The notes under the pieces: generated by a model | What the model was told of the DNA's origin: nothing | Database searches by the model: none | What the model saw: only the letters and a program-made list of their open reading frames with translations | Part shown: positions 1 to 8,042 of the stretch, piece by piece | How positions within the stretch are numbered: the stretch's first letter is position 1 | Layout of the letters: the number at the start of each line of letters is the position of its first letter | NCBI GenBank assembly: GCA_016786495.1 | Contig: JAEUUJ010000019.1 | Location: forward strand, 1-64,000 | DNA from: Cyclobacteriaceae bacterium | GTDB lineage: Bacteria; Bacteroidota; Bacteroidia; Cytophagales; Cyclobacteriaceae | Direction: 5' to 3' | Length of the DNA stretch: 64,000 nt | Position numbers and translations under genes: made by a program

Positions 1-28
1 GCAGGTTCGAATCCTGTTCTGGGCACCA
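1..28 (+). tRNA. 3' end of a tRNA, cut by the window edge
   Basis: The window opens inside a tRNA. A T-arm is visible (stem GCAGG, loop TTCGAAT, stem CCTGT), followed by the acceptor 3' strand TCTGGGC, discriminator A and an encoded CCA at 26-28. The missing 5' acceptor strand should read GCCCAGA. The anticodon is outside the window, so the isotype cannot be read. Discriminator A and the neighbouring tRNA-Leu make leucine plausible, but that is only a guess. Confidence 0.85.
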
Positions 29-38
29 TTTTTAATCT

Positions 39-120
39 GCCGAAGTGGTGGAATTGGTAGACACGCACGTTTCAGGGGCGTGTGTCGCAAGATGTGCGGG
101 TTCGAGTCCCGCCTTCGGTA
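39..120 (+). tRNA. tRNA-Leu (anticodon CAG)
   Basis: An 82-base class II tRNA. The acceptor strands are GCCGAAG and CTTCGGT (G-U at the first pair) with discriminator A at 120. The anticodon arm is CACGT-TTCAGGG-GCGTG, giving anticodon CAG, which reads CUG. The T-arm loop is TTCGAGT. An extra variable arm is present between the anticodon and T arms, as expected for leucine. CCA is not encoded, unlike in the preceding tRNA, so it must be added after transcription. The 10-base gap to the upstream tRNA suggests cotranscription. Confidence 0.95.
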
Positions 121-123
121 CGA

Positions 124-154
124 AAGAGTTAGCGCAGGCTAGCTCTTTTTTTTT
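124..154 (+). terminator. Intrinsic terminator of the tRNA operon
   Basis: AGAGTTAGC and GCTAGCTCT form a nine-pair hairpin with one wobble pair just after the tRNA-Leu. A run of ten T bases follows. This is a typical rho-independent terminator. Confidence 0.85.
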
Positions 155-364
155 GATCATGACATGCTAGCCGGGTGGATGCACGTTCGTGTCAATACAC
201 ATCAGTTCCTGTCTTGCTCTTTTTAGAGATTCGCACGGCCGGGCTATTTCTTTTATAAGAGTTGAATTTCTACCCTCATTTGTGCGCTTGATCAGTACCC
301 TCAGCCACAAGGAATTTCTCCCGGCTCAGTCAAAAAATTGCTATACTTACCAGTTGACTCCGAT

Positions 365-796
365 ATGCTTTCAAAGAAGTGCAAATATGCCATTCACGCC
401 CTCGTATACCTGGCTGAACGCCATGGACAGGGCCCTGTGCAGATCGGGGAAATCGCTGACCAGCAGAAAATCCCGAAAAAATTTCTGGAAGCAATTTTAC
501 TGGAACTGAGGAACGGGCGTATTCTGAACAGTAAAAAAGGAAAGGGTGGGGGCTATTACCTGCAGCGCAATCCGGAGGAAATTAATCTTACGGAAGTGAT
601 CCGGTTAACCAACGGCCCGATCGCCCTGCTTCCCTGTGTGTCTCTCAATTTTTATGAATCGTGCGAGGAATGTGTTAACGAAAAGAATTGCACAATCCGG
701 ACTACGTTCCTCACCATCCGGGACGAAACGCTGAAAATTCTCAGCGAAAGCAACCTGTCGGCCCTCGTGAAAAAACAGAAAAAGGACCGAAAATAA
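365..796 (+). CDS. Rrf2 family transcriptional regulator
   Basis: A 143-aa DNA-binding regulator. The N-terminal winged helix (MLSKKCKYAIHALVYLA, then an IADQQKIPKKFLEAIL recognition region and a KGKGGGYYL wing) is the Rrf2/IscR/CymR pattern. The C-terminal half has four cysteines (C91, C100, C103, C109). Many Fe-S-binding Rrf2 proteins use three cysteines here, so a cluster or redox-sensing thiols are likely, but the ligand is not known. I chose the ATG at 365 because the family's N-terminus starts there; an in-frame upstream ATG at 338 adds nine unconserved residues. The gene sits 67 bases before a peroxiredoxin gene whose promoter carries a 16-base element also found before the TonB receptor at 5376. 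This protein is the best candidate to bind both. Confidence 0.85.
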   Translation: MLSKKCKYAIHALVYLAERHGQGPVQIGEIADQQKIPKKFLEAILLELRNGRILNSKKGKGGGYYLQRNPEEINLTEVIRLTNGPIALLPCVSLNFYESCEECVNEKNCTIRTTFLTIRDETLKILSESNLSALVKKQKKDRK

Positions 797-811
797 TCCC
801 AACCGGATTAG

Positions 812-838
812 TCTACTAATTTTATAGGATTAACTTTA
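812..838 (+). promoter_or_regulatory. Candidate Rrf2 operator and -7 element of the peroxiredoxin gene
   Basis: TCTACTAATTTTATAG at 812-827 is identical to the reverse complement of 5318-5333 upstream of the TonB receptor. CTACTAATTTTATAG is an imperfect palindrome (10 of 15 positions symmetric). A near-consensus Bacteroidota -7 element, TAACTTTA, follows at 831-838, 26 bases before the ATG. The element would cover the space upstream of -7, which fits repression. That this is a binding site is inferred from its repetition and position. Confidence 0.6.
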
Positions 839-863
839 CAGGGTAAAATCTTAATCAATTAGT

Positions 864-1499
864 ATGTCTTTACGCTTGGGAGATGTGGCGCCCGACTTCA
901 CTGCGGAAACCACCGAAGGAACAATCAAATTTCATGAATGGCTGGGAAACGGCTGGGGTGTATTGTTTTCACATCCGGCTGATTTTACACCCGTATGTAC
1001 CACGGAGCTCGGAGCAATGTCGAAACTGACGCCCGAGTTTACGAAACGCAACGTTAAGGTTGCTGCGCTAAGCGCTGACCCACTCGATTCGCACAAGAAG
1101 TGGGTGAACGATATCAACGAAACTCAGCATACAACGGTTAACTATCCAATCATTGCCGATCCGGAATTCAAAGTGGCAAACCTGTACGGCATGGTGCATC
1201 CGAATGTTACGGATAAGTTTACCGTTCGCTCGGTATTCGTGATCGGGCCGGATAAGAAAGTTAAGCTCACCATTACATATCCGGCTTCAACCGGCAGAAA
1301 TTTTGATGAAATTCTGCGGGTTATTGACAGTTTGCAGCTAACTGCAAACTACAGCGTGGCTACACCAGCCAACTGGAAGAATGGCGAAGATGTGATCATT
1401 ACAACAGCCGTGAAGGACGAAGATATTCCGGCTAAGTTCCCGAAGGGGCACACACGGATCAAACCGTATCTGCGCACGACCCCGCAGCCGAATCTTTAA
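864..1499 (+). CDS. Peroxiredoxin, 1-Cys / Prx6 type
   Basis: A 211-aa thiol peroxidase that reduces hydrogen peroxide and organic hydroperoxides in the cytoplasm. The active-site stretch SHPADFTPVCTTELG contains the peroxidatic Cys45 in the PVCTTE context typical of the Prx6 subfamily. The length and the long C-terminal part (KFPKGHTRIKPYLRTTPQP) also fit Prx6 rather than AhpC. No resolving cysteine is visible, and no AhpF-like reductase is nearby, so the electron donor is unknown. The Rrf2 regulator upstream and the shared operator-like element suggest redox or Fe-S control. A strong hairpin follows the stop codon. Confidence 0.93.
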   Translation: MSLRLGDVAPDFTAETTEGTIKFHEWLGNGWGVLFSHPADFTPVCTTELGAMSKLTPEFTKRNVKVAALSADPLDSHKKWVNDINETQHTTVNYPIIADPEFKVANLYGMVHPNVTDKFTVRSVFVIGPDKKVKLTITYPASTGRNFDEILRVIDSLQLTANYSVATPANWKNGEDVIITTAVKDEDIPAKFPKGHTRIKPYLRTTPQPNL

Positions 1500-1511
1500 A
1501 GCTCATAAAAC

Positions 1512-1539
1512 AAAACGTCCCGCGAAAGCGGGACGTTTT
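1512..1539. terminator. Bidirectional terminator between convergent genes
   Basis: AAAACGTCCCGC and GCGGGACGTTTT form a perfect 12-pair stem with a GAAA loop. It is T-rich on exit from either side and lies between the stop codons of the peroxiredoxin (plus) and the DUF6515-like gene (minus). Confidence 0.9.
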
Positions 1540-1556
1540 CATTCAGGAGAAACCGG

Positions 1557-2165
1557 TTAGGGTACTACTACCTCGTAACCAATCTTGTCGTCAAATTCCG
1601 GAACCTCCACCTCGGCATAGTAGGTATCGTCCAGCACGTAATACTCTTTTCCATCGATGGTTTCAACCTCGTAGCCTTCGGGTAAAGCATCAACTACTGC
1701 GCCTTCCGGTGCATCAACAACATCGTATTCTTCGGTTGTATTCGGAGCCTTTGCATAGTATGTTCCATAGTAGTAATAGTACGTAGCCGGGCCTACAATA
1801 ACGGTTCGATATCCCACCGGAAGCACCCGTACACGCAGCCCGCGTACAGGCCTTACCACCACGTAATCAGCCCCCCTGCGGGTATAGTAAACACCTCCGT
1901 GAAAATAGTAGGGTGTTCTTTTGTATTTGATTACCGTTGCACCGGCAGGAACTACCCGTACAGTTGCTCCCCAACGGGGGAGGCCGGCATAGCGGACGTG
2001 GGCCCTGCGAACAACAACGGTGCGTTGTGGCCTGCGAACCACAACGGTGGTTCCGCGTCTGGTACGAACAACGGTTCTTCTGCGTTGCGCGTCAGCCTGT
2101 TCGCTGATAAGCGCGAGCCCGCAGGTTAAGAGCAGGGAGAAAAGGATAAATCTGATTTTGTTCAT
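1557..2165 (-). CDS. DUF6515-like secreted Tyr/Val/Arg-rich protein
   Basis: A 202-aa protein of unknown function. It has an N-terminal signal peptide (MNKIRFILFSLLLTCGLALI, cleavage after ADA), then a basic Arg/Val-rich stretch at about 28-55. Repeated short segments of the form 'Y-Y-x-G-x-Y-Y' and 'V-x-x-L-P-x-G-Y' follow. This resembles the DUF6515 family of Bacteroidota and Proteobacteria exported proteins, which pair a 'G-Y-x-x-V' segment with 'Y-Y-Y-x-G-T-Y-Y'. The acidic C-terminus contrasts with the basic N-terminal part. It is probably periplasmic or envelope-associated. It is transcribed divergently from the sigma factor gene at 2374. Confidence 0.7.
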   Translation of the reverse strand: MNKIRFILFSLLLTCGLALISEQADAQRRRTVVRTRRGTTVVVRRPQRTVVVRRAHVRYAGLPRWGATVRVVPAGATVIKYKRTPYYFHGGVYYTRRGADYVVVRPVRGLRVRVLPVGYRTVIVGPATYYYYYGTYYAKAPNTTEEYDVVDAPEGAVVDALPEGYEVETIDGKEYYVLDDTYYAEVEVPEFDDKIGYEVVVP

Positions 2166-2373
2166 GTTTTGTGGTTTTGCGAAACGTTTGACTTAAAACA
2201 AGGGTAGAGGTTTAATGCCGCGGGCAATTTTCGGTTTTTTTTTCAGGCGGTTTCTTACGAAATGAACCAAATATGAGCTTTGTTTAATTGGGGTCAAAAA
2301 CTGTACTTCCGGCTGTAACCTTTGGTACCCCATCCGGTAAATAACACGAAAATCAACGAAAACGCAGAACCTG

Positions 2374-2913
2374 ATGACCGATGAGATGATCATGGAGGCC
2401 GTGAAAAACGGAGATCTTCAGCAGGCATCGCTGCTTTTTGAACGTTATCAGAAACGCATCTACAATTTTCTGGCGCGGATGACCATGAGCAAAGTGCTGG
2501 CAGAAGATTTAACCCAGAATGTTTTTCTGCGGATGATTAAGTACCGGACGAGCTATCGCGAAGGAAGCAAGTTTCAGTCGTGGATTTACCAAATAGCCCG
2601 CAACGTGTTCAGCGATCATTACCAAATGCATAAAAACCGGTTCGCGGGTTTTGTAGACGTAGAAAAAGTGGGTGCTGCGATTCCGGATGAAGAAGAAAGC
2701 CTGGCACAGGATGAACGTGAGCGGATTTTGCACCGGTCGATGGCGCTGCTCACCGAAGAACAACGCGAGTTGCTCGTCCTCACCCGCTTTCAGCATTTAA
2801 AGTATGAAGAAGTAGCCGAGATGATGGATACCACTGTAGCAAATATCAAAGTGAAGATTCATCGGGCGATTCAAAAATTAAGAGAACATTATTTTCAACT
2901 GGAGCAGATATAG
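2374..2913 (+). CDS. ECF-type RNA polymerase sigma factor
   Basis: A 179-aa sigma-70 family protein of ECF size. Region 2 spans about residues 20-90 (LFERYQKRIYNFLARM, AEDLTQNVFLRMIKY and FQSWIYQIARNVFSDHY). Region 4 spans about 123-172 (LLTEEQRELLVLTRFQHLKY, then an EVAEMMDTTVANIKVKIHRA helix-turn-helix). Regions 1.1 and 3 are absent. The next gene starts two bases after the stop and encodes a single-pass membrane protein, the usual arrangement for a sigma factor held at the membrane by its anti-sigma factor. Two DUF4097 genes follow on the same strand and are plausible regulon members. Confidence 0.92.
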   Translation: MTDEMIMEAVKNGDLQQASLLFERYQKRIYNFLARMTMSKVLAEDLTQNVFLRMIKYRTSYREGSKFQSWIYQIARNVFSDHYQMHKNRFAGFVDVEKVGAAIPDEEESLAQDERERILHRSMALLTEEQRELLVLTRFQHLKYEEVAEMMDTTVANIKVKIHRAIQKLREHYFQLEQI

Positions 2914-2915
2914 TT

Positions 2916-3689
2916 ATGGAACGCGAGAAACTTGAAAGTATGCTCATCGAATACATCGATGGAACATTGGATGATAAAGCGCGCACGCAGGTGGAGCAAG
3001 AGCTTGAACGCAACGCGCATGCCCGAACCCTGTATCAGCAACTTAGCGCGGTGATGGGAACGATGAACGAGGCCACCCAACTGGAGCCAGGCGAAACATT
3101 GAAAAGAAGTTTTGACCACTTTCTCGCGCAGGAGATTGCGCGAAAACCGGAAGGCCGTTCAGTAACCATGGTGCCGATGTTCTATCGGATTGCGGCAGGC
3201 ATTATTATTCTGATGGTAGTGGGCGTGGCCGCGTACTGGATCAGGCGTGACTTGCAGAATGAGGCGCGGATTGTAGCGATGGAACGTGAGCTTAATGAGT
3301 ACAAGCGACAGATGAAGGGCTTGCTCGACAATGAGTTTTCGGCCAGTAAGCGGATGGAGGGAGTTTCGGTAGCGTATGAGATCAGCAACCCGGACGATGA
3401 GATTGTGAATGTTCTGGTCAGCACGCTGAATAATGACCCGAACACGAACGTACGCCTGGCGGCATTGGATGCCCTCAGCCAGTTTACAAAAGAAGATCAG
3501 GTTCGTAACGAGTTGATTAAATCGTTATCGACACAAAAGGATCCTGTCATTCAGATCGCGTTGATCCAGCTGATGGTGAAAATGAGGGAGAAGGGTGTTG
3601 TCAAGCAACTTGAAAAGATGACAAAAGACACCAAAACGATGAAGGCTGTTCGGGATGAAGCTTACTCTGGAATATTTAAACTTTCGTAA
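2916..3689 (+). CDS. Putative transmembrane anti-sigma factor with a HEAT-like C-terminal domain
   Basis: A 257-aa protein with a short helical cytosolic N-terminus (residues 1-80, beginning with a LIEYIDGTLDD segment typical of anti-sigma N-termini). One transmembrane helix follows at about 89-109, then a coiled-coil stretch (about 111-140) and a C-terminal alpha-helical domain (about 160-255). That domain contains HEAT-type pairs such as DPNTNVRLAALDALSQF and KDPVIQIALIQLMVKM. The zinc-binding HxxxCxxC motif of ZAS anti-sigma factors is absent. Placement directly behind the ECF sigma gene supports an anti-sigma role. The HEAT part would lie outside the membrane and could sense protein partners; that is inference. 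Confidence 0.75.
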   Translation: MEREKLESMLIEYIDGTLDDKARTQVEQELERNAHARTLYQQLSAVMGTMNEATQLEPGETLKRSFDHFLAQEIARKPEGRSVTMVPMFYRIAAGIIILMVVGVAAYWIRRDLQNEARIVAMERELNEYKRQMKGLLDNEFSASKRMEGVSVAYEISNPDDEIVNVLVSTLNNDPNTNVRLAALDALSQFTKEDQVRNELIKSLSTQKDPVIQIALIQLMVKMREKGVVKQLEKMTKDTKTMKAVRDEAYSGIFKLS

Positions 3690-3766
3690 CGATTGATTGA
3701 CTCACTGCAGAGAGAAAATTGATCGGATGGTTATATACACAATACAGATTCTAAAAAACTAAGACA

Positions 3767-4525
3767 ATGAAAAAGATACTGATGGGAGTGGCTGCCCTTT
3801 GCATAACATTAACAGTCACGGCACAAGATTATAAAGTAGCGAAGAGCAGCGGCAAGCTCCAGATCAACCTCGGCCGCGTAACGGTGGAGGGACACGCTGG
3901 AAATGAGATCATTTTCTCCTCAAAAGACAGCGGTCGTGAAAAAGACGATCGCGCAGTCGGACTTCGGGCCATCAGCGGATCGGGACTCGAAGACAATACC
4001 GGCCTTGGCATTAACGTGACGGAGAAAGACGGAGTGTTGGTCGTAAGCCAATTGAAGAAGATGAACTCACCCGACATTAAAATTCTGGTTCCAAAAGGAG
4101 TGATTGTTGGGTATGAACACAGCTCGCAATACGGGGGCACGGTTACATTCCGGAATCTTGAAAACGAAATCGAAATTTCCGCCAACTATAACAGTGTAGA
4201 GCTCGAGAACATCAGCGGGCCGGCAACGGTGAAGGCTGTTTATGGAAGTGTAGACGCCAGCTTCAGCAACAATGTTAAAGGACCCATATCAATTGTATCG
4301 ATCTACGGCCACGTGGATGTTGCGATGCCGGTGGGCATCAAGGCAAACATCAAGATGAGTACCTCCTACGGGGAAATCTTTGCCGCGCCTGATTTCAAGA
4401 TTGAGGTAGAAAGCCAGGGTGATATGGTTAATTACAGCGATCGCGTTAAGGGTAAGATCAACGGAGGCGGTATGAACATTGAATTCCGCTCCGACTACGG
4501 TAAAATTTACTTCCGCAAGAAATGA
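3767..4525 (+). CDS. DUF4097 family secreted beta-repeat protein (first of two)
   Basis: A 252-aa exported protein with a clear signal peptide (MKKILMGVAALCITLTVTAQ). The rest is predicted all-beta, with recurrent segments such as NVTEKDGVLVV, KILVPKGVIVG, ISANYNSVELENISGP and VYGSVDASF, the right-handed beta pattern of DUF4097 adhesin-like proteins. It overlaps the next gene, a paralogue, by four bases (ATGA), so the two are translationally coupled. It lies 77 bases downstream of the anti-sigma gene and may belong to the same transcription unit. The biochemical function of the family is unknown. Confidence 0.8.
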   Translation: MKKILMGVAALCITLTVTAQDYKVAKSSGKLQINLGRVTVEGHAGNEIIFSSKDSGREKDDRAVGLRAISGSGLEDNTGLGINVTEKDGVLVVSQLKKMNSPDIKILVPKGVIVGYEHSSQYGGTVTFRNLENEIEISANYNSVELENISGPATVKAVYGSVDASFSNNVKGPISIVSIYGHVDVAMPVGIKANIKMSTSYGEIFAAPDFKIEVESQGDMVNYSDRVKGKINGGGMNIEFRSDYGKIYFRKK

Positions 4526-5253
4526 GATCGCTGGTTAGTATTATGCTGATCACGTTCGTTATCGGTAGTCTGGCTGCCCAGACTCCGGTAACGAAAAGTT
4601 TTGCGACCGCATCGGGCCAAAAGATTGTGCTCCAGTTTGATTACCCTGAATTGATCAAGGTGAGTACCTGGGACAAAAACGAGGTGTCGATCACCGGAAA
4701 GGTGAGTATTAATGGTGGTGAAAACGATGACGCATTCGAATTGACTAGTATCACTGCCGGAGGCACGCTTACGATTGAAGGGCGAATGCGGGATCTCAAA
4801 AAATTGCCGCACCGGTATACCATCAGCAGGGGTCAGGAGAAAATTACGTTTAAGACAAAGGCTGACTTCGAGAAGTACCAGCAGGAACATGGAGGTAGCT
4901 TCAACTACACCTCGCAGGGTGTTGACATCGACATCACACTTGAAGTAAAAGTGCCCCGGAATATGGAAACCAAAATTGAAGCGACCTATGGTCTGGTAGA
5001 GGTTCGTGATTTTTCCGGGCCGCTTACGGTGGAGGCCACCTATGGCGGAGTAGACGTGGTGGTTCAGCCGAAAAGTACAGGCGAGTTGGTAGCAGAAACC
5101 GGTTACGGTGAAATTTATTCCAACCTTGACCTGAAGTTTCGGGGTGAGGATTTCGGGAATTTTCACACGCAGGTTTCCGCCAAGCCTGGCACGGGACCCC
5201 GATATAGTTTTGGGTCGCGGTACGGAAATGTGTACCTGAGAAAGTCATTGTAA
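4522..5253 (+). CDS. DUF4097 family secreted beta-repeat protein (second of two)
   Basis: A 243-aa paralogue of the preceding protein, with a signal peptide (MRSLVSIMLITFVIGSLAA) and the same repeating beta motifs (LEVKVPRNMETKIEATYGLV, EATYGGVDVVV, ETGYGEIYSNL, SRYGNVYLRKS). The C-terminal 'YGNVYLRK' matches 'YGKIYFRKK' in the first copy, indicating tandem duplication. Its start overlaps the upstream stop codon. A terminator hairpin follows at 5262. The pair probably acts in the periplasm or at the outer surface; no enzymatic motif is visible. Confidence 0.8.
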   Translation: MRSLVSIMLITFVIGSLAAQTPVTKSFATASGQKIVLQFDYPELIKVSTWDKNEVSITGKVSINGGENDDAFELTSITAGGTLTIEGRMRDLKKLPHRYTISRGQEKITFKTKADFEKYQQEHGGSFNYTSQGVDIDITLEVKVPRNMETKIEATYGLVEVRDFSGPLTVEATYGGVDVVVQPKSTGELVAETGYGEIYSNLDLKFRGEDFGNFHTQVSAKPGTGPRYSFGSRYGNVYLRKSL

Positions 5254-5261
5254 ACGTTTGC

Positions 5262-5298
5262 AAAGCCCTGTGGAAAATTTCATGGGGCTTTATTTTTT
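5262..5298 (+). terminator. Terminator after the DUF4097 pair
   Basis: AAAGCCC and GGGGCTTT form a stem of about seven pairs around a 15-base loop. A T-rich tail (TATTTTTTA) follows. It separates the sigma-factor unit from the TonB receptor operon. Confidence 0.75.
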
Positions 5299-5317
5299 AC
5301 CTTAATCTATAGTTAGT

Positions 5318-5348
5318 CTATAAAATTAGTAGAGTATTAATATATTTG
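5318..5348 (+). promoter_or_regulatory. Candidate Rrf2 operator and -7 element of the TonB receptor operon
   Basis: CTATAAAATTAGTAGA at 5318-5333 is the exact reverse complement of 812-827 upstream of the peroxiredoxin gene. A perfect Bacteroidota -7 element, TATATTTG, lies at 5341-5348, 27 bases before the start codon. No TTG-type -33 element is seen at the expected distance; the operator sits there instead, so binding should affect polymerase access. In both promoters the element is immediately upstream of -7, which argues against a chance match. Confidence 0.65.
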
Positions 5349-5375
5349 AGCTTTTGAACCCCGAATAGCTTAATC

Positions 5376-7949
5376 ATGAATAAAACTCTACTCACGATTT
5401 TTCTCACGCTCACAGCCGTTAGCGCATTTGCGCAACAAACTGTTTCCGGAGTTGTTAAGGACAGCCAGGGAGCACCCATTGAGCAGGTAAACGTGGTGAT
5501 TACCGGCACCAAGGCATACGCTGTCACCGATTCACAAGGCGCTTTCACCCTCACATTCTCTGCACCGTTACCGGTGGTTGTCCGCGTAAGTTCGGTTGGA
5601 TACAAAACGCAGGAAGTGCAACTTGATTCGCCGGACAGGCAACTTGAAATCACGCTGGCTGAAGACGTTCTGCTTTCGGAAGTTGTGATTACTGCCAGGC
5701 GAAGAAAAGAAGTCGCCCAAAAGGTGCCGATCGCTATTTCGGTACTTAGCGGAGAAACGGTCGACCAATCGGGTGCATTTAATGTTAACCGTCTGAAAGA
5801 ACTCATCCCGTCAGTTCAGCTTTATTCATCCAATCCGCGCAATACGGGGATTAACATTCGTGGTTTGGGATCTCCGTTTGGATTAACCAACGACGGACTC
5901 GATCCGGGTGTAGGTTTTTATGTTGACGGAGTTTATTATGCACGGCCGGCTGCGGCAACGTTCGACTTCATTGATGTGGAGCGTATTGAAGTACTGCGCG
6001 GCCCTCAGGGAACGCTGTTCGGAAAGAACACGACCTCGGGAGCGTTTAACATCACTACCCGAAAGCCAGCGTTTACCCCGGGTGCCGATGTTGAAGTCAG
6101 CTACGGTAATTATGGATTTGTACAAGCGAAAACCTCTGTTACCGGACCGTTGTCTAAAAAGCTTGCTGCACGATTGTCTTTCTCAGGCACACAACGTGAT
6201 GGTACCATCGAAAACGTAAGAACCGGAAAGTACATTAATGATATTAACAACCTGGGTCTGCGCGCGCAGCTTTTGTTTGAACCCACTTCCACTACCTCGG
6301 TCACGTTGTCGGCAGACGCATCCCGCCAGCGGCCAGACGGTTACGCTCAGGTAGTAGCAGGCGTTGTGAAAACCAAACGTGCCGATTACCGTCAGTTCGA
6401 TGCGATTATTGCCGACCTCAATTATTCATTACCCAGCCGGAATGCATTCGACAGAAAGATTGATCATGATACTCCATGGAAGTCGAACAACGACCTGGGC
6501 GGAGTTTCTTTAAATGTTGATACCGAGCTCGGCCCCGGTACGCTTACCTCAACTACCGCGTGGAGATATTGGGACTGGGATCCGTCTAACGATCGCGACT
6601 TTACCGGCTTACAGGCATTGTCAAAATCGCAAAATCCGGCTGAGCACCGCAATTGGTCGCAAGAGATACGCTATGCTGGCGATATCTCATCCCGCGTAAG
6701 CGGAGTGGTCGGAGTATTTTTTATTGATCAGGAAGTCAAGATCAACGGAACGGAAGAATCCGGTTCAGCGCAGTGGCGCTTTTCTCAAAGTTCAACCAAT
6801 GCGCTGTGGCAAACGCCCGGTCTTTTTGAAGGATTCGGAATCCGCACGAAGGCGTCTATTAAATCAAAGAGTGCGGCCGTGTTTGCCAACGTTGACTGGG
6901 AAGTGCTGGAGGGCTTGCACGTAATGCCTGGCATACGCTTCAACTACGATGAAAAGAATGTTAGCTACAACCGTACGGCATATGGCGGACTTGATACGGC
7001 TACCTACAGTGGCACGAAAGCTCAGAAAACAACCCTGCAAGGATTTAAGAACGGGGTTTACACGAGTCAGCAATATGTGGCCGATGCCGATGAGAACAAT
7101 TTTACCTATAATGTCACCTTGGCCTACAAGCCTACAAGCCGTATCAACGCATACGTAACGTATTCAACAAGCTATAAGCCGGTAGGTGTAAACGTGGCGG
7201 GATTACCTACGATCGATGGACAACCGGCTACTGATCTGGCGGTGATAAAACCGGAAGATGTGAAACATGTTGAGGTGGGTATTAAAACTACCCCGGTTGC
7301 CAATGCTACACTAAATCTGACGGTTTATAATACCGGCATTAATAACTACCAAACCAATGTTCAATCGCCTGAGCTGGGTGTTAACCGGGGTTACATCGCC
7401 AATGCCGAGGAAGTTCGGGTGCGGGGTCTCGAACTGGATGGAAGTATCACGATAAGCAAATCTGTCAAACTGTATGGTGCAGCTGCGTATACCGATGGGG
7501 AATATGTGAAATTCACGAATGCTCCGCTTCCGCTGGAAGAAACCGGAACAACCGTTGACGGGGTACAAGTTGCATTTAAAGATATTTCCGGTGAAACGTT
7601 GCCCGGCATTTCGAAATGGTCGGGTTCACTGGGTGGCGAGTTTACAACTCCTGTGAACTTCCTGCGGCAGGGTGGCAGGTTCTTTTTCGCGGTTGAAACA
7701 TTTTATCGCTCAACGTTTTCGTCAAGTCCGTCACCCTCGAAGTATCTTAACGTGGATGGCTACTCCCTCGTTAACATCAGAACCGGGTTTAGAGTATCGG
7801 GCGGTGTGTCAGCCACGTTGTGGGCACGCAACGTGTTAAACAAAGATTACTTTGAGCAATTGTTGCCTGCAGGCGGAAATGCAGGCCATTACGCAGGAGT
7901 TTTGGGTGATCCACGCACATGCGGAGTTACGATTCATTACTCGTTTTAA
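5376..7949 (+). CDS. TonB-dependent outer-membrane receptor
   Basis: An 857-aa outer-membrane importer. In order: signal peptide (1-19), a carboxypeptidase-regulatory-like Ig domain (about 22-105, VSGVVKDSQGAPIEQVNVVI), a plug domain (about 115-230, with LRGPQGTLFGKNTTSGAFNI), and a beta-barrel ending in phenylalanine (THYSF). The plug and barrel style resembles siderophore or small-metabolite receptors rather than SusC, and no SusD partner follows. The substrate is not readable from sequence. Its promoter carries the same 16-base element as the peroxiredoxin gene, suggesting iron-, redox- or sulfur-responsive expression. Three genes downstream (FAD protein, DUF2490, TSUP permease) are closely spaced and probably cotranscribed. 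Confidence 0.92.
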   Translation: MNKTLLTIFLTLTAVSAFAQQTVSGVVKDSQGAPIEQVNVVITGTKAYAVTDSQGAFTLTFSAPLPVVVRVSSVGYKTQEVQLDSPDRQLEITLAEDVLLSEVVITARRRKEVAQKVPIAISVLSGETVDQSGAFNVNRLKELIPSVQLYSSNPRNTGINIRGLGSPFGLTNDGLDPGVGFYVDGVYYARPAAATFDFIDVERIEVLRGPQGTLFGKNTTSGAFNITTRKPAFTPGADVEVSYGNYGFVQAKTSVTGPLSKKLAARLSFSGTQRDGTIENVRTGKYINDINNLGLRAQLLFEPTSTTSVTLSADASRQRPDGYAQVVAGVVKTKRADYRQFDAIIADLNYSLPSRNAFDRKIDHDTPWKSNNDLGGVSLNVDTELGPGTLTSTTAWRYWDWDPSNDRDFTGLQALSKSQNPAEHRNWSQEIRYAGDISSRVSGVVGVFFIDQEVKINGTEESGSAQWRFSQSSTNALWQTPGLFEGFGIRTKASIKSKSAAVFANVDWEVLEGLHVMPGIRFNYDEKNVSYNRTAYGGLDTATYSGTKAQKTTLQGFKNGVYTSQQYVADADENNFTYNVTLAYKPTSRINAYVTYSTSYKPVGVNVAGLPTIDGQPATDLAVIKPEDVKHVEVGIKTTPVANATLNLTVYNTGINNYQTNVQSPELGVNRGYIANAEEVRVRGLELDGSITISKSVKLYGAAAYTDGEYVKFTNAPLPLEETGTTVDGVQVAFKDISGETLPGISKWSGSLGGEFTTPVNFLRQGGRFFFAVETFYRSTFSSSPSPSKYLNVDGYSLVNIRTGFRVSGGVSATLWARNVLNKDYFEQLLPAGGNAGHYAGVLGDPRTCGVTIHYSF

Positions 7950-8042
7950 CGCATGCCGTTCCGCCAAATGGGTTTCGGTGAGCGTGAAGGCCGACATTTC
8001 GTGGTGTTTTTTGTAATCCGTATCTTTCCTTTTTACGATCGG

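Noticed and set aside
4507-5166. 219-codon minus-strand frame opposite the second DUF4097 gene
   Set aside because: It overlaps a well-supported gene with a signal peptide and paralogue; the antisense product has no recognisable feature.
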